NCBI RefSeq assembly: GCF_030283145.1
Contig: NZ_JASNWE010000002.1
Coordinates: forward strand, 1,302,001-1,366,000
From: Actinomadura xylanilytica
GTDB taxonomy: Bacteria > Actinomycetota > Actinomycetes > Streptosporangiales > Streptosporangiaceae
Reading direction: 5' to 3'
DNA length: 64,000 bases
A program made the position numbers and the translations under genes. How positions within the stretch are numbered: the first letter of the stretch is position 1; every line of letters starts with the position of its first letter. Below the pieces are notes generated by a model, which did not search any database, was not told the DNA's origin, and was given only the letters and a program-made list of their open reading frames with translations. Positions 16,410 through 26,178 of the stretch are shown here, piece after piece.

Positions 16410-18260
16410 GTGGATCCGCTGCGCCGTGACGACCCCCGGCAGGTCGGCCCCTACCCGCTGGAGGGCCGGCTGGGCGCGGGCGGCATGGGCGAGGTGTTCC
16501 TCGGCGCCTCGCCGAGCGGACGCAAAGTCGCGGTGAAGGTCGTCCGCGCCCAGTACGCCGCCGACCCGGCGTTCCGCCTGCGGTTCGCCCGCGAGATCGA
16601 GGCCGCCCGCAAGGTCGGCGGGTTCCACACTGCGCAGGTCGTCGACGCCGACCCCGAGGCCGTGTCGCCCTGGATGGTGACCGCGTTCGTCCCCGGCCCC
16701 TCCCTGCGGCAGGTCGTGCGCGGCCAGGGGCCGCTCGCGCCGCACGCGGTCCGCGAACTGGGCCGGGGGCTGGCCGAGGGGCTGGCCGCGATCCACGCGT
16801 GCGGGCTGGTGCACCGCGACCTCAAGCCCGGCAACGTCATCATGGCCCCCGACGGCCCCCGGATCATCGACTTCGGCATCGCCCGCTCGACCGACGCGAC
16901 CGCGCTGACCTCGACCGGGGCGGTCGTCGGCACGTTCTCGTTCATGTCCCCCGAGCAGGTGCGCGCCGACGTCACCGGCCCGGCGAGCGACGTGTTCTCG
17001 CTCGGCTGCGTGCTCGCCTACGCCGCGCTCGGACGCGGCCCGTTCGACGCGGCGACCATCCCGGCGATCGTCCACAAGATCGTCGGGGCGCCGCCGGACC
17101 TGGCCGGCCTCACCGCCGATCCGCATCTGCACGACCTGATCGCCGGCTGCCTGGAGAAGGCCCCCGAGCGGCGGCCGACCGTCCAGGACGTCCTGACCGG
17201 GCTGACCGCCGGTCCGCCGGGACGGCCGGGCCGGTCGCGCGGGCCGTCCCGCCGGGCCGTCCTGCTCGGTGGGGCGGCCGTCGCGGCGACCGCCGCCGTG
17301 ACCGTCCCGGCGGTCCTGCTGTGGCCCTCGGACGCGCCCGCCGCCAGGCGGCGGAACGCCCCGAAGACGCCGATCGGCACGCCCACCGCGGTCACCCTGC
17401 CGAGTTCGGAGGTCGCCGTGTCGGACCTGGTGTTCTCCGCCGACGGCAGGACCCTGTGGGGTGCGGGATTCTCCTCGATCCTGCGCTGGGACCTGTCCAC
17501 CGCGCAGGTCGTCTCCCGTAAGACGAGCGACACCAAGACCTACCGGCGGCCCATGGTGTTCAGCCCGGACGGCAAGACCCTCGCCACCGGCGGCGAGGCC
17601 GGGGGCGTCCACCTCTGGGACGTGGCGTCCGGGCGGGTCCGCAAGTCCTTCGCCAAAGCGCGGAACGTCGAGATGCTCGCGTTCAGTCCGGACGGCCGGT
17701 CACTCGCCGTCAGCGACGGAAATGGACCGCAGTACGTCCAGATCTGGGACACCGTCACCGACAAGTCCGTCTCGATGAAGACCGACTACTACGCCGACGT
17801 GCTGGCCTTCTCACCGGACGGCGGGACGCTCGCGGGCGTACGGGGCCTGTCCGGGCGCTTCACCTTCTGGGACGTCTCGACGGGCAAGGGCGCCGAGAAC
17901 TCGGCCGAGAGCGCGAGCGAGATCCCCAGCCTCGCCTTCAGCCCGGACGGGAAGACCATCGCGGTCTCCAACGGCACCTACTGGGCGATCGAGCTCCGAA
18001 GCACGTCCGACGGCTCGCTGGACACCACCCTGAAGGGCGTCGACGGTGCCGTCCAGGCCCTGGCGTTCAGCCCGGACGGCGACACCCTGGTCAGCGCCGA
18101 CGAGAAGAACGTCCGGCTCTGGCACGTCCCGACCCGGCGCAACACCGCGACGCTTCCCGGCGACGCCGACGATGACCAGGTCGTGGTGTTCGCCCCGCAC
18201 GGGCAGAGCTTCGCCACGACGGGCGGCTCCGGGACGACCCGCCTGTGGACGTTCGCCTAG
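16410..18260 (+). CDS. Membrane Ser/Thr protein kinase with WD40 domain (copy 2)
   Basis: This 616-residue paralogue of the preceding gene has the same order of parts: kinase domain with LGAGGMGEVF, VAVKVVRAQYA, HRDLKPGN and DFGIARS, a shorter linker, one membrane helix near 285-305 and a C-terminal WD40 propeller. The kinase halves are nearly the same, including the stretch ACGLVHRDLKPGNVIM, whereas the propellers differ. This suggests duplication followed by divergence of the sensing part. The start is a GTG at 16410, three bases after the previous stop. A dyad just after the stop may terminate transcription. Confidence 0.9.
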   Translation: MDPLRRDDPRQVGPYPLEGRLGAGGMGEVFLGASPSGRKVAVKVVRAQYAADPAFRLRFAREIEAARKVGGFHTAQVVDADPEAVSPWMVTAFVPGPSLRQVVRGQGPLAPHAVRELGRGLAEGLAAIHACGLVHRDLKPGNVIMAPDGPRIIDFGIARSTDATALTSTGAVVGTFSFMSPEQVRADVTGPASDVFSLGCVLAYAALGRGPFDAATIPAIVHKIVGAPPDLAGLTADPHLHDLIAGCLEKAPERRPTVQDVLTGLTAGPPGRPGRSRGPSRRAVLLGGAAVAATAAVTVPAVLLWPSDAPAARRRNAPKTPIGTPTAVTLPSSEVAVSDLVFSADGRTLWGAGFSSILRWDLSTAQVVSRKTSDTKTYRRPMVFSPDGKTLATGGEAGGVHLWDVASGRVRKSFAKARNVEMLAFSPDGRSLAVSDGNGPQYVQIWDTVTDKSVSMKTDYYADVLAFSPDGGTLAGVRGLSGRFTFWDVSTGKGAENSAESASEIPSLAFSPDGKTIAVSNGTYWAIELRSTSDGSLDTTLKGVDGAVQALAFSPDGDTLVSADEKNVRLWHVPTRRNTATLPGDADDDQVVVFAPHGQSFATTGGSGTTRLWTFA

Positions 18261-18267
18261 CGTTCTA

Positions 18268-18309
18268 CACCGTAGGGCGGCGGTTTGTCGGATGCCTGCC
18301 CTACGGTGT
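18268..18309. terminator. Dyad between the kinase gene and the DUF4132 gene
   Basis: ACACCGTAGG (18268-18277) pairs exactly with CCTACGGTGT (18300-18309) across a 22-base loop. It lies between the kinase stop and the ATG at 18316, so it may be a terminator or, since it ends six bases before the start codon, a structure or operator controlling the DUF4132 gene. Confidence 0.45.
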
Positions 18310-18315
18310 GGCGCC

Positions 18316-21300
18316 ATGAGCGATGAACGCCCCCCGGCGCGGGACGAGGACGTCCTGGTACTTCCGTCCGAGTTGCGGCGGCGGCTGCACCCGCGGCGAG
18401 GCGGCCACCCCGGCCCGGCGATCAAGATCGACAAGACCGCCGCGGAGTGGCTGCTGGAGCAGCGGGAGCACGTGCCGGACCCCGCTTCCCGGATCGCCAC
18501 GGGCGCGTCCGATCCGGATTGGGCGGCCGGCGCGCGGCGCTATCTGGCCGGCGAGGCCGACCCGGTGGGCGCGGCGGCGGTCGCCCTGATCCCGTGGAAG
18601 ATCCACTGCACGGCTCCCGGCAGCGGGGACGGCTACGACTGGGCCTGGGAGGGGAGTCCCGCGACGGGAAGGTGGGTGAAGAAGTGGGCGAAGAACCGCG
18701 GCCTCACCGATGAGCGCGCCTTCCCACCCCCGGAGGGTGGCGAGGAGGACTGGGTCCGGGGCGACTACGGCGGCTGGTCCAGAGGGGGGACCGTCTCCGA
18801 TTCGCTGAAAAAGCTTCAGCGCGGGTTCGTGGACGCCTGGAGCGCCGAGCACGGCGTGGTGTTCGCGGCGTGCGCGCTGGTCGAGCTGAGCACGGCCGCG
18901 GCGACCTGGGTCGGTGACGCGAAGGTGCGGTTCCAGGCCGGGAAGAAGCTCTGGCTCGGCCAGGAGGCCGGAAGGCGCATGCGCACCCTCCTGGCGGCGG
19001 CCGACGACGGCGACTACCGGGAGGCGGTCGAAAGGCTGGCCGAGCACCGTCGGACCATCCCGCAGAAGGCTGTCGTGTCGTATCTGGTGCCGACGCGGCA
19101 GGACTGGCGGTGCCACGTGGACGACGGCCCGATCGAGCCGTGGCTGAGCGTCGCGCTCGGCGAGCCGAAGCGGCTGGCCATGGACAACGCTCTGGCCTGG
19201 GAGGACCACCCCCTGGACCTGCTCGTCACGCTGGCCGACACCTTCGGGGCGGACGCGCTCCCGCTGTTCGTCCAGGGCCTGGACGGCGACATCGAGCCCG
19301 CCGAGCGCAAGCGGCTGCTCACGGTGATCGGCCTGATGCCCTTCGACGAGGCGTTCCAGGCGCTGGTCGACCGGGCGGACGAGCAGCACGTCGGGTCCGC
19401 GCTGACCACGGCGATGACCAGGTTTCCCGCGCGAGCGCTGCGGATGCTGGCCGCGGCGGGCGCCACCGGGGCACTCACCGCTCACGTCCGGGCCCATCCG
19501 GAGCTGGCCGCCGCGATGCTGCCCGATCTGCCGGCCGGGCCCCGGACGGCCGTCGAGGCGGCCGTCGCGGCCGACCCGCGGGTCCCGGACGCGGAGCCGG
19601 ACGACCTACCCGAGCTGCTGGTCCGGCCGCCGTGGACCCGCGAGGCGAGGAAGCCGGTCGTCATCGCGGGGCTGGAGCCGCCCGGCGGCCAGACGATGGC
19701 ATGGGCGCCGGACGAGCGGGCGGCCTGGTCCACCCCCGTCCTCCCGTACTGGGCGAAGCCCGGTACCGACTGGGAGACGGTGGCCGAGCGGCTCCGATCC
19801 GAGGGCCGGAGCTGGTACAGGGAGGTCGAACTGCTGCTCCTCGGGCCCGAGGAGGTGTCCCGGCCCTTGCTCGCCGGCTGGGAGGGCAAGCCCTGGTGGG
19901 ACTCCGGTGATGTGCCCTGGGCGAGGTGCGTGGTGGCCCGGTTCGGCACGGACGCCTCGGAACTGGCGTTGCAGGCCGCGAAGGCCGACCCGGCCGGCTG
20001 CGGGGAACTCCTCCTCCCGTACTTGAACGCCGAGATCGCGGCGCTGACGGCGGGCTGGCTGGCCCGGAGGAAGTCGGCGCGGCAGGTGGCGGCCGACTGG
20101 TTCGGCCGGCACGGAGTCGACGCCGCCCGGATGCTCTTCCCCGCCGCGCTCGGCAAGACCGGGCGGGGCCGGAGGGACGCGGAGGGGGCGCTGCGGCTGA
20201 TGGCCGGCCGGATCGGCGCCGAGGAGATCGTGGCCGCCGCGCGCGACCTCGGTGCCGAGGCGGCGGACGCGATCGGGGCGCTGGTGGCCGACCCGCTGGA
20301 GTTCCTGCCGGACCGGATGCCCGCCATGGGTGACTGGGTCGGGCCCGGCGCGCTCCCGCAGATCCTGCTGCGGGGCCGCGAGCGGGCGCTCCCGGTCACT
20401 GCGTCCGGGCACGTGATCACGATGCTGGCGATGTCGTCGCCCGGCCAGATGTACGCGGGCGTCGGCGCGGTCCGCGAGGTGTGCGACGGCCGTTCCCTCG
20501 CCGAGTTCGCCTGGGCGCTGCTCGAACGCTGGGAGCGGCACGGCGCGCCGGCCAAGGACGGCTGGGCGCTGGACCAGCTCGCTTGGCTCGGCGACGACGG
20601 AACGGTGCGCGGGCTCGCCGCCGCCATCGGTGCCTGGCCCGGAGAAGGAGGCCACCAGAAGGCGGTCAGAGGGCTGGACGTGCTCGCCGCGATCGGCACC
20701 GACCTTGCGCTCATGCACCTGAACGGCATCTCCCGCCGGGTGAAGTTCAAGGGGCTCAAGGCCCGCGCCCAGGACAAGATCGGGGAGATCGCGGCGAGCC
20801 GCGGGCTGACGCGCGAGCAGCTCGCCGACCGCATGGTGCCCGACTTCGGGCTCGACGACGACGGGAGCATGACGCTCGACTACGGGCCGCGCCGCTTCAC
20901 CGTCGGCTTCGACGAGGCGCTCACCCCGTTCGTCCTCGACCAGGACGGGCGGATGCGCAAGACGCTGCCCAAGCCGGGGGCGAACGACGACCCCGACCTC
21001 GCCCCGGCCGCCTACCAGCGCTTCGCCTCGATGAAGAAGGTGGCGCGGACCGCCTCCGCCGACCAGATCCGGCGGCTGGAGACCGCCATGGTGACGCGGC
21101 GGCGGTGGACCGCGGCCGAGTTCGGTGACCTGTTCGTTGCGCACCCCCTGGTCTGGCACATCGCCCGCCGCCTCGTCTGGCTGGCCGAGGACGAGGCGGT
21201 GACGGCGTTCCGGGTCGCCGAAGACCGCACGTTCACCGACGTCCACGATGACGCGTTCACGCTGCCCGGCACGGCGACCGTCGGCATCCCCCACCCCCTG

Positions 21301-21717
21301 GAACTGGGCGGCGACCTCGCCGCCTGGCGCGAGGTGCTGGAGGACTACGAGATCGTGCAGCCGTTCCCCCAGACCGAGCGGGGCACGCACGCGTTCACCG
21401 AAGAAGAGCGCCGAAGCGGGCACCTCGCCCGCTTCGAGGGCCTCACGGTGCGCACGGCGCGGGTCCACGCGCTGCGCCACCGCGGCTGGGAACGCGCCCG
21501 CCACTACGAGCTCCTCCGCGCGCTGCCCGCCGGCCGGCACGTCCAGATCGACCTGGACCCGGGCCTGGCCTCCGGAGGCCAAGACGACGAGCCGGAGCAG
21601 CGGATCGAGACCGTCCAGCTGATCGCCGGGACCCACTTCGGCGAGCTGGACCCGGTGACCGCATCGGAGATCCTCGCCGACCTCACCTCACTGCCCGACA
21701 CGCCCCCTGGCGGGTGA
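18316..21717 (+). CDS. DUF4132-domain giant protein
   Basis: This is a 1133-residue soluble protein. The C-terminal 250 residues match the DUF4132 style, with KKVARTASADQIRRLETAM, HPLVWHIARRLVW, FRVAEDRTFTD and LEDYEIVQPFPQTER. Proteins of this group often also carry WGR or HEAT-like repeats; here the central part (about 330-900) is alpha-helical and repeat-like, consistent with a HEAT-type scaffold. The function of DUF4132 (MolR relatives) is not established. The ATG at 18316 is favoured over longer in-frame starts that run into the kinase gene. It is on the same strand as the kinase pair, separated by a hairpin. Confidence 0.8.
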   Translation: MSDERPPARDEDVLVLPSELRRRLHPRRGGHPGPAIKIDKTAAEWLLEQREHVPDPASRIATGASDPDWAAGARRYLAGEADPVGAAAVALIPWKIHCTAPGSGDGYDWAWEGSPATGRWVKKWAKNRGLTDERAFPPPEGGEEDWVRGDYGGWSRGGTVSDSLKKLQRGFVDAWSAEHGVVFAACALVELSTAAATWVGDAKVRFQAGKKLWLGQEAGRRMRTLLAAADDGDYREAVERLAEHRRTIPQKAVVSYLVPTRQDWRCHVDDGPIEPWLSVALGEPKRLAMDNALAWEDHPLDLLVTLADTFGADALPLFVQGLDGDIEPAERKRLLTVIGLMPFDEAFQALVDRADEQHVGSALTTAMTRFPARALRMLAAAGATGALTAHVRAHPELAAAMLPDLPAGPRTAVEAAVAADPRVPDAEPDDLPELLVRPPWTREARKPVVIAGLEPPGGQTMAWAPDERAAWSTPVLPYWAKPGTDWETVAERLRSEGRSWYREVELLLLGPEEVSRPLLAGWEGKPWWDSGDVPWARCVVARFGTDASELALQAAKADPAGCGELLLPYLNAEIAALTAGWLARRKSARQVAADWFGRHGVDAARMLFPAALGKTGRGRRDAEGALRLMAGRIGAEEIVAAARDLGAEAADAIGALVADPLEFLPDRMPAMGDWVGPGALPQILLRGRERALPVTASGHVITMLAMSSPGQMYAGVGAVREVCDGRSLAEFAWALLERWERHGAPAKDGWALDQLAWLGDDGTVRGLAAAIGAWPGEGGHQKAVRGLDVLAAIGTDLALMHLNGISRRVKFKGLKARAQDKIGEIAASRGLTREQLADRMVPDFGLDDDGSMTLDYGPRRFTVGFDEALTPFVLDQDGRMRKTLPKPGANDDPDLAPAAYQRFASMKKVARTASADQIRRLETAMVTRRRWTAAEFGDLFVAHPLVWHIARRLVWLAEDEAVTAFRVAEDRTFTDVHDDAFTLPGTATVGIPHPLELGGDLAAWREVLEDYEIVQPFPQTERGTHAFTEEERRSGHLARFEGLTVRTARVHALRHRGWERARHYELLRALPAGRHVQIDLDPGLASGGQDDEPEQRIETVQLIAGTHFGELDPVTASEILADLTSLPDTPPGG

Positions 21718-21890
21718 TTCTCCGATCAGTCTCTTGTGGCGCCGTCGGGCCAGGTGACGTGGACGGGCTTGTCGAGGTCGCGGGCGCACGGGGTCATGTC
21801 GCAGGGATACTCCGATGCGTGCGAGATTCCGCTGGCCGCGCGTCCGGAGAGTTCCGGCGCGGTGTTTGCGGGCCGGGACGCCGAACACGG

Positions 21891-22517
21891 TCAGGGCAGC
21901 AGGCGCCTGTCGTAGGCGGTGGCCACGGCCGCGGCCCGGTCCTTGACGTCCAGCTTCGCAAAGATGTGGGTGAGGTGGGTCTTGACCGTGGCCTCGCTGA
22001 TGAAGAGCTCGGTGGCGATCTCCCGGTTGCCGGTGCCGCGGGCCACCAGGCGCAGGACCTCCAGTTCGCGGGTGCTCAGGGACTCGCTGCGGGGCTCGCG
22101 CACGCGGGAGACCAGGCGGGAGACGATGGCCGGGGACAGGACGGTGCGGCCTTCGGCGGCGGCGCGGACCGCGTCGAAGAGGTCGTCGCGGGGGGCGTCC
22201 TTGAGGAGGTAGCCGGTGGCGCCGGCCTCGATCGCCGGGATCGTGTCGGTGTCGGTGTCGTAGGTGGTCAGGACGAGGACCTTGCAGGGGAGGCCGCGGC
22301 GGGTGAGCTCGGTGATGGCCTGCACGCCGCCTCCGCCGGGCATCCGGAGGTCCATCAGGACGACGTCGGGGCGGAGCTCTTCGGCGAGGACGACGGCCTC
22401 GCGGCCGTCGGCGGCCTCGCCCAGCACCTCGAAGCCGGTGGTCGCCGCGAACATGCCGCGCAGGCCGTCCCGGACGACGGGGTGGTCGTCGACGATCAGC
22501 AGGGTGATGTCAGCCAT
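21891..22517 (-). CDS. NarL/LuxR-family response regulator
   Basis: This 208-residue protein has a receiver domain with the acidic pair in LLIVDDHPVVRDGL, phospho-acceptor Asp in VVLMDLRMPGG, Thr in VLVLTTYD and Lys in GYLLKDA. A C-terminal LuxR helix-turn-helix follows (LSTRELEVLRLVARGTGNRE). All phosphorylation residues are intact, so it should be an ordinary phosphorylation-controlled activator. It overlaps the histidine kinase gene by 8 bp and is the last gene of an ABC transporter-kinase-regulator operon, which suggests it controls that exporter. Confidence 0.93.
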   Translation of the reverse strand: MADITLLIVDDHPVVRDGLRGMFAATTGFEVLGEAADGREAVVLAEELRPDVVLMDLRMPGGGGVQAITELTRRGLPCKVLVLTTYDTDTDTIPAIEAGATGYLLKDAPRDDLFDAVRAAAEGRTVLSPAIVSRLVSRVREPRSESLSTRELEVLRLVARGTGNREIATELFISEATVKTHLTHIFAKLDVKDRAAAVATAYDRRLLP

Positions 22518-23664
22518 GGCGGATCAACGGTACGCGGGCGGAGACGGCCGTGCCCCGGCCGGGTTCCGATTCGATCTCCAGGGTGCCGGCGACGCGTTCG
22601 GCGCGCTCGCGCATGGCGGTCAGGCCGAAGCCCCGGGAGGGGCGGGTGAAGCCGCGGCCGTCGTCGCGGATGTCGAGGGTCACCTCGTCGTCCATGTAGG
22701 AGAGGGTCACGCCGACGCGGCTCGCGCGGGCGTGGCGGGTGGCGTTGCCGAGGGCCTCCTGGGCGATGCGCAGGAGGGCGGCCTCGATCTCGTCGTGCAG
22801 GGGGTCCACCGGTCCGGTGACGGTGAGGTGGGCGCGGCCGTCGGTGATCTTCTTGAGGGCCTCGGGGAGCGTGTCGTGCTCCAGGTGGGTGGGCGCGAGG
22901 TCCTGCACGGAGCGGCGGGCCTCGCGCAGGCTCTCGCGGGCGAGATCGGTGGCGCGGCGGACGTGCTCGTTCTCCTCGGTGGCCTGGAGCTGGGTGATGA
23001 TGCCCGCCAGGCCCTGGGCGATGGTGTCGTGGATCTCGGCGGCCAGGCGGCGGCGCTCGTCGCTGACACCGGCTTCGCGGGCCTGGACGAGGAGCTGGGC
23101 CTGGAGGCCGGCGTTCTCGGTGAGGGCCTGCTCCAGGCGGGCGTTGGTCCGTTCGAGTTCGGCGATGGTCTCCGCCTGGACCCGGGCCTGCTCGGCCTCG
23201 CTGTCGGCGAGGCCGCCGAAGATGTGGACAAGCGCGTAGTTCAGGACGAAGAGGCCGCCGAAGATGCCCGCCTGGCCGGGGCTCTCGGGCGGCAGGCCGC
23301 CCGACTCGGCACCGGACATGGTGATCGCCGTGATGAAGGTCCCGGCCCTGGCCCAGCGGCGGGTCAGGTAGTGCTGGGAGTCGAAGTACCCGAGTGTGGC
23401 GTAGATGCAGAAGAAGGGGTTCAGGCAGGAGAGGGCGAAGGCGAGGGCGGTGCGGGTCCAGAAGTAGACGTGGCCGGGGATCCTGTCGGTGATCTGGAGG
23501 ATCTGGAGGGCCAGCGCCGTGAGGACGAGGGTCGCGGCCGTTCGCTGCTCCGCGGGCGACATGACGAGATCCGGGATGAGCAGTGCCAGGAGGGTCGCGA
23601 GGGACAGGAGGCCGAACGGTCCCCACCGATAGAACCGTTCCCATTGCTCCTGGACTGTCGTCAT
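22510..23664 (-). CDS. Sensor histidine kinase (NarL-type partner)
   Basis: This 384-residue protein has four to five N-terminal membrane helices with little extracellular sequence. The HisKA_3 dimerisation region has phospho-acceptor His in RRRLAAEIHDTIAQGLAG, and the ATPase domain has ALGNATRHARAS as N box and DIRDDGRGFTRP as G1 box. The ATG at 23664 is taken because the first helix begins shortly after. It is the cognate sensor of the overlapping regulator gene and follows the permease gene by 14 bp. Short loops suggest intramembrane sensing of a membrane-active compound or of the transporter itself. Confidence 0.92.
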   Translation of the reverse strand: MTTVQEQWERFYRWGPFGLLSLATLLALLIPDLVMSPAEQRTAATLVLTALALQILQITDRIPGHVYFWTRTALAFALSCLNPFFCIYATLGYFDSQHYLTRRWARAGTFITAITMSGAESGGLPPESPGQAGIFGGLFVLNYALVHIFGGLADSEAEQARVQAETIAELERTNARLEQALTENAGLQAQLLVQAREAGVSDERRRLAAEIHDTIAQGLAGIITQLQATEENEHVRRATDLARESLREARRSVQDLAPTHLEHDTLPEALKKITDGRAHLTVTGPVDPLHDEIEAALLRIAQEALGNATRHARASRVGVTLSYMDDEVTLDIRDDGRGFTRPSRGFGLTAMRERAERVAGTLEIESEPGRGTAVSARVPLIRHG

Positions 23665-23678
23665 CAGAGTAGTTTGTC

Positions 23679-24419
23679 CTATTCCCAGCGGAACCAGCGA
23701 ACGGCGGCGGCGATCAGGACGGCGGCCCACGCGGCGGTGACGCCGAGGTTCGTCCAGTCGGGCCAGCCGCCCTCGGCGGCCTGGTTGAGGGCCTGGGACG
23801 CGGCGCCGAACGGGAAGTACCCGACGATGCGCTGGAGCAGGCCGGGCATGGCCTGGACGGGGGTCCAGAGGCCCGCGAAGAACATCATCGGGAAGAAGAC
23901 GGCCGAGCCGACCACGGTGGTGGCCTTGGAGGTGGGCGTGACCGCGGTGACCGCGGCGCCCAGCGCGAGTGCGCTGAGGGCGCCGAGCAGGAGCGCCAGC
24001 AGGTAGCCGGGAAGCTGGCCGGGCAGCGCCACGCCGAAGGCGAGCCGGCCGACCGCGACGACCAGCAGCGCCGAGCCCAGGGCGGCCGCGAAGTGCAGGA
24101 CGATCTGCGCGGCCAGCAGCGAGGCGGGCCGCACGGGCGTGGTGGACATGCGGCGCAGGATGCCGCGCTCGCGGTAGCCCGACAGGACGGGCGGCAGCGC
24201 CTGGATCCCGGACATGATCATGGCGAGCAGCACGTTGACCGGAACGTACAGCTCGATCATCCGGCTCCCGCCGAGATCGGCGTTCGGCTCCCGAAACGAC
24301 GGGATGAGGCCGAGGATCGTCAGCAGGACGGTGGGGAAGACGATGATCCAGAACAGGCTGAGCGGCTCGCGGACGAAGAGCCGGAATTCTGCCTTGAGGA
24401 CGGCGGTGGACGCGGACAC
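23679..24419 (-). CDS. ABC-2 type transporter permease
   Basis: This 246-residue protein has six hydrophobic segments typical of ABC-2 permeases of drug and lantibiotic exporters. The N-terminal cytoplasmic start is followed by FWIIVFPTVLLTILGLIP, and a motif-rich loop GYRERGILRRMSTTPVRP, characteristic of the family, lies between helices 2 and 3. It lies 1 bp from the ATPase gene upstream and 14 bp from the kinase gene downstream. With the ATPase it should form a DrrAB-like exporter. Confidence 0.92.
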   Translation of the reverse strand: MSASTAVLKAEFRLFVREPLSLFWIIVFPTVLLTILGLIPSFREPNADLGGSRMIELYVPVNVLLAMIMSGIQALPPVLSGYRERGILRRMSTTPVRPASLLAAQIVLHFAAALGSALLVVAVGRLAFGVALPGQLPGYLLALLLGALSALALGAAVTAVTPTSKATTVVGSAVFFPMMFFAGLWTPVQAMPGLLQRIVGYFPFGAASQALNQAAEGGWPDWTNLGVTAAWAAVLIAAAVRWFRWE

Positions 24420-24420
24420 G

Positions 24421-25326
24421 TCAGTTCTCCCGGGCTTCGGTGAGTTCGAGGAAGGCCTCGTCCAGCGTGGAGTCGGTGACCCGTAGCTGGTGGGCGGTGA
24501 TCTGGCGGCGGGCGAGCAGGGAGATGACCGCGTTCACGGTCGTGTCGGTGCCGTGGATGGTGAGGCGGCCGTTCCGGTGCTCGAACGTCTCGGCTTCGGG
24601 CAGGCCGGCCAGGTCCCCGTCGTCCAGCGGCCGGGACGGGGCGAACGAGATCACCGTGCCGCCGGCGCTGCGGCGGATCAGGCCGGCGGGGGTGTCGAGG
24701 GCGGCGACGCGGCCCTGCTTGAACACCGCGATCCGGTCGCAGAGCCGCTGGGCCTCCTCCATGAAGTGCGTGACGAGCAGGACGGTGACGCCCGAGTCGC
24801 GGACCTCCTCGATCAGCTTCCAGGTGTCGCGGCGGGCCCGCGGGTCGAGGCCGGTGGTCAGCTCGTCCAGGACGACGACCCTGGGGCGGCCGATGAGGGC
24901 GAGGGCGATGAACAGGCGCTGCTTCTGGCCGCCCGACAGCTTGCCGAAGCGGGTGGTGAGCTTGCCGGTGAGGCCGAGGCGTTCGGCGAGCTCGCGCCAG
25001 CCGGCCGGGTCCGGGTAGAAGGCGCTGTAGAGCTCCAGCGCCTCCCGTACGGTCAGCTTCTCCTGGAGTTCGCTCTCCTGGAGCTGAACGCCGAGGATCC
25101 CGGTGAGCTCCTTGCGGTCGGCGCGCGGGTCGAGGCCGGCGACGCGGACGGTGCCGGCGTCGCGTTCGCGCAGGCCCGCCACGCATTCGACGGACGTGGT
25201 CTTGCCGGCGCCGTTCGGGCCGAGGATCCCGAAGATCTCCCCCTCCTCGACGGCGAACTCGACGCCGTCCACCACGGGACGGCCGCCGTAGGCCTTGCGC
25301 AGGCCGCTGACTTCGATGATCGGCAT
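24421..25326 (-). CDS. ABC transporter ATP-binding protein (DrrA-like)
   Basis: This 301-residue ATPase has Walker A in GILGPNGAGKTTSVEC, signature LSGGQKQRLFIALAL, Walker B VVVLDELTTGLDP and switch His in LLVTHFMEEA. The C-terminal 80 residues form the extra domain seen in drug-export ATPases of the CcmA/DrrA class. The ATG at 25326 is used because the beta-strand leading to Walker A begins directly after it. It is the first gene of a four-gene leftward operon (ATPase, permease, kinase, regulator). Confidence 0.93.
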   Translation of the reverse strand: MPIIEVSGLRKAYGGRPVVDGVEFAVEEGEIFGILGPNGAGKTTSVECVAGLRERDAGTVRVAGLDPRADRKELTGILGVQLQESELQEKLTVREALELYSAFYPDPAGWRELAERLGLTGKLTTRFGKLSGGQKQRLFIALALIGRPRVVVLDELTTGLDPRARRDTWKLIEEVRDSGVTVLLVTHFMEEAQRLCDRIAVFKQGRVAALDTPAGLIRRSAGGTVISFAPSRPLDDGDLAGLPEAETFEHRNGRLTIHGTDTTVNAVISLLARRQITAHQLRVTDSTLDEAFLELTEAREN

Positions 25327-25475
25327 GGTTCGAGGATCGCTCCGGGCGGTGCCCGCGCACATCGCCCGACGCGCTCGTCCCGCCATCAGCCGATCGGTTG
25401 ACCCCGCCGTACGACCACGGCGGCGGGCGAGGGGGCGGGGCCGGCGAGAGGAGCGGGACTCCCACCGGGCGATCG

Positions 25476-26178
25476 TCAGAGAAGCCGGGCGAGGGCGGCT
25501 TCGGAGGGGCTTCCGGGGGCCGCCTGGTAGACGATGATCACCTGCTGCTCGGCGCCTCCGACGGTGAGCGCCTGCCGCCGCAGGACGAGCTCCCCGGCGA
25601 CCGGATGCGCGAACCGTTTGAGCTCGTCGCGGGACGGCTGCGCGTCGTGCCGCGCCCAGAGGGCGCGGAAGCCGTCGTCGGCCTCCAGCTCGGCGACGAG
25701 CCGCGCGGTCCGGGGATCGCGGGGGTCGGCCTCGGCGCGCAGGGCCGCGGCGGTCTGCGCGGCGATCTCCGGCCAGTCCGGGAGCAGCCGGCGGACCTCG
25801 GGGGCGAGGAACATGTCCAGGGCCAGGTTGTGCCCCGGCTCGTACATCGGGGCGAGCGCGCGGGCCCGCTTGTTCGCGGCCAGCACGTCGAACCGCCGGT
25901 TGCGCACGTAGGCCGGGCTGTCCACCCACGCGTCGAGTAGCTGGTGCACGTCCGGGGCGACCTCGGTCTCCGACGGCCGCACGGGATCGGGGGCGGCGAG
26001 CGCGGACAGGTGCGCCGAGGCGCCCGCGTCCAGCACCAGTGCCCGCGCGAGCGCCCGCAGCACCTGCGGTGAGGGGTGCCGGTCGACGCCCTGTTCCAGC
26101 CGGGTCAGGTACGGCTCGCTGATACCGGCGAGCCGCGCCAGCTCGTCCCGGCGCAGTCCCGCGACCCGCCGCCGGCCG
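25476..26178 (-). pseudogene. Truncated MmyB-type XRE regulator
   Basis: The frame encodes most of an HTH regulator with a C-terminal MmyB-like ligand-binding domain (RNRRFDVLAANKRARAL, SPSEAALARLL). The helix-turn-helix is visible upstream of the first usable start codon: RRVAGLRRDELARLAGIS and EPYLTRLEQGV. However, no ATG, GTG or TTG opens the frame before it merges at about 26178 with the opposite-strand SDR remnant. The usual N-terminal 25-30 residues and promoter are missing. The GTG at 26063 could start a 195-residue protein lacking the HTH. Regulators of this family often sit divergent to an SDR gene, so an internal deletion that fused both 5' ends explains the structure. Confidence 0.65.

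Noticed and set aside
14670..17612. A 980-codon leftward frame across both kinase genes
   Set aside because: It is antisense to two clear kinase-WD40 genes and has Asp/Arg/Gly-rich low-information sequence typical of codon shadowing.
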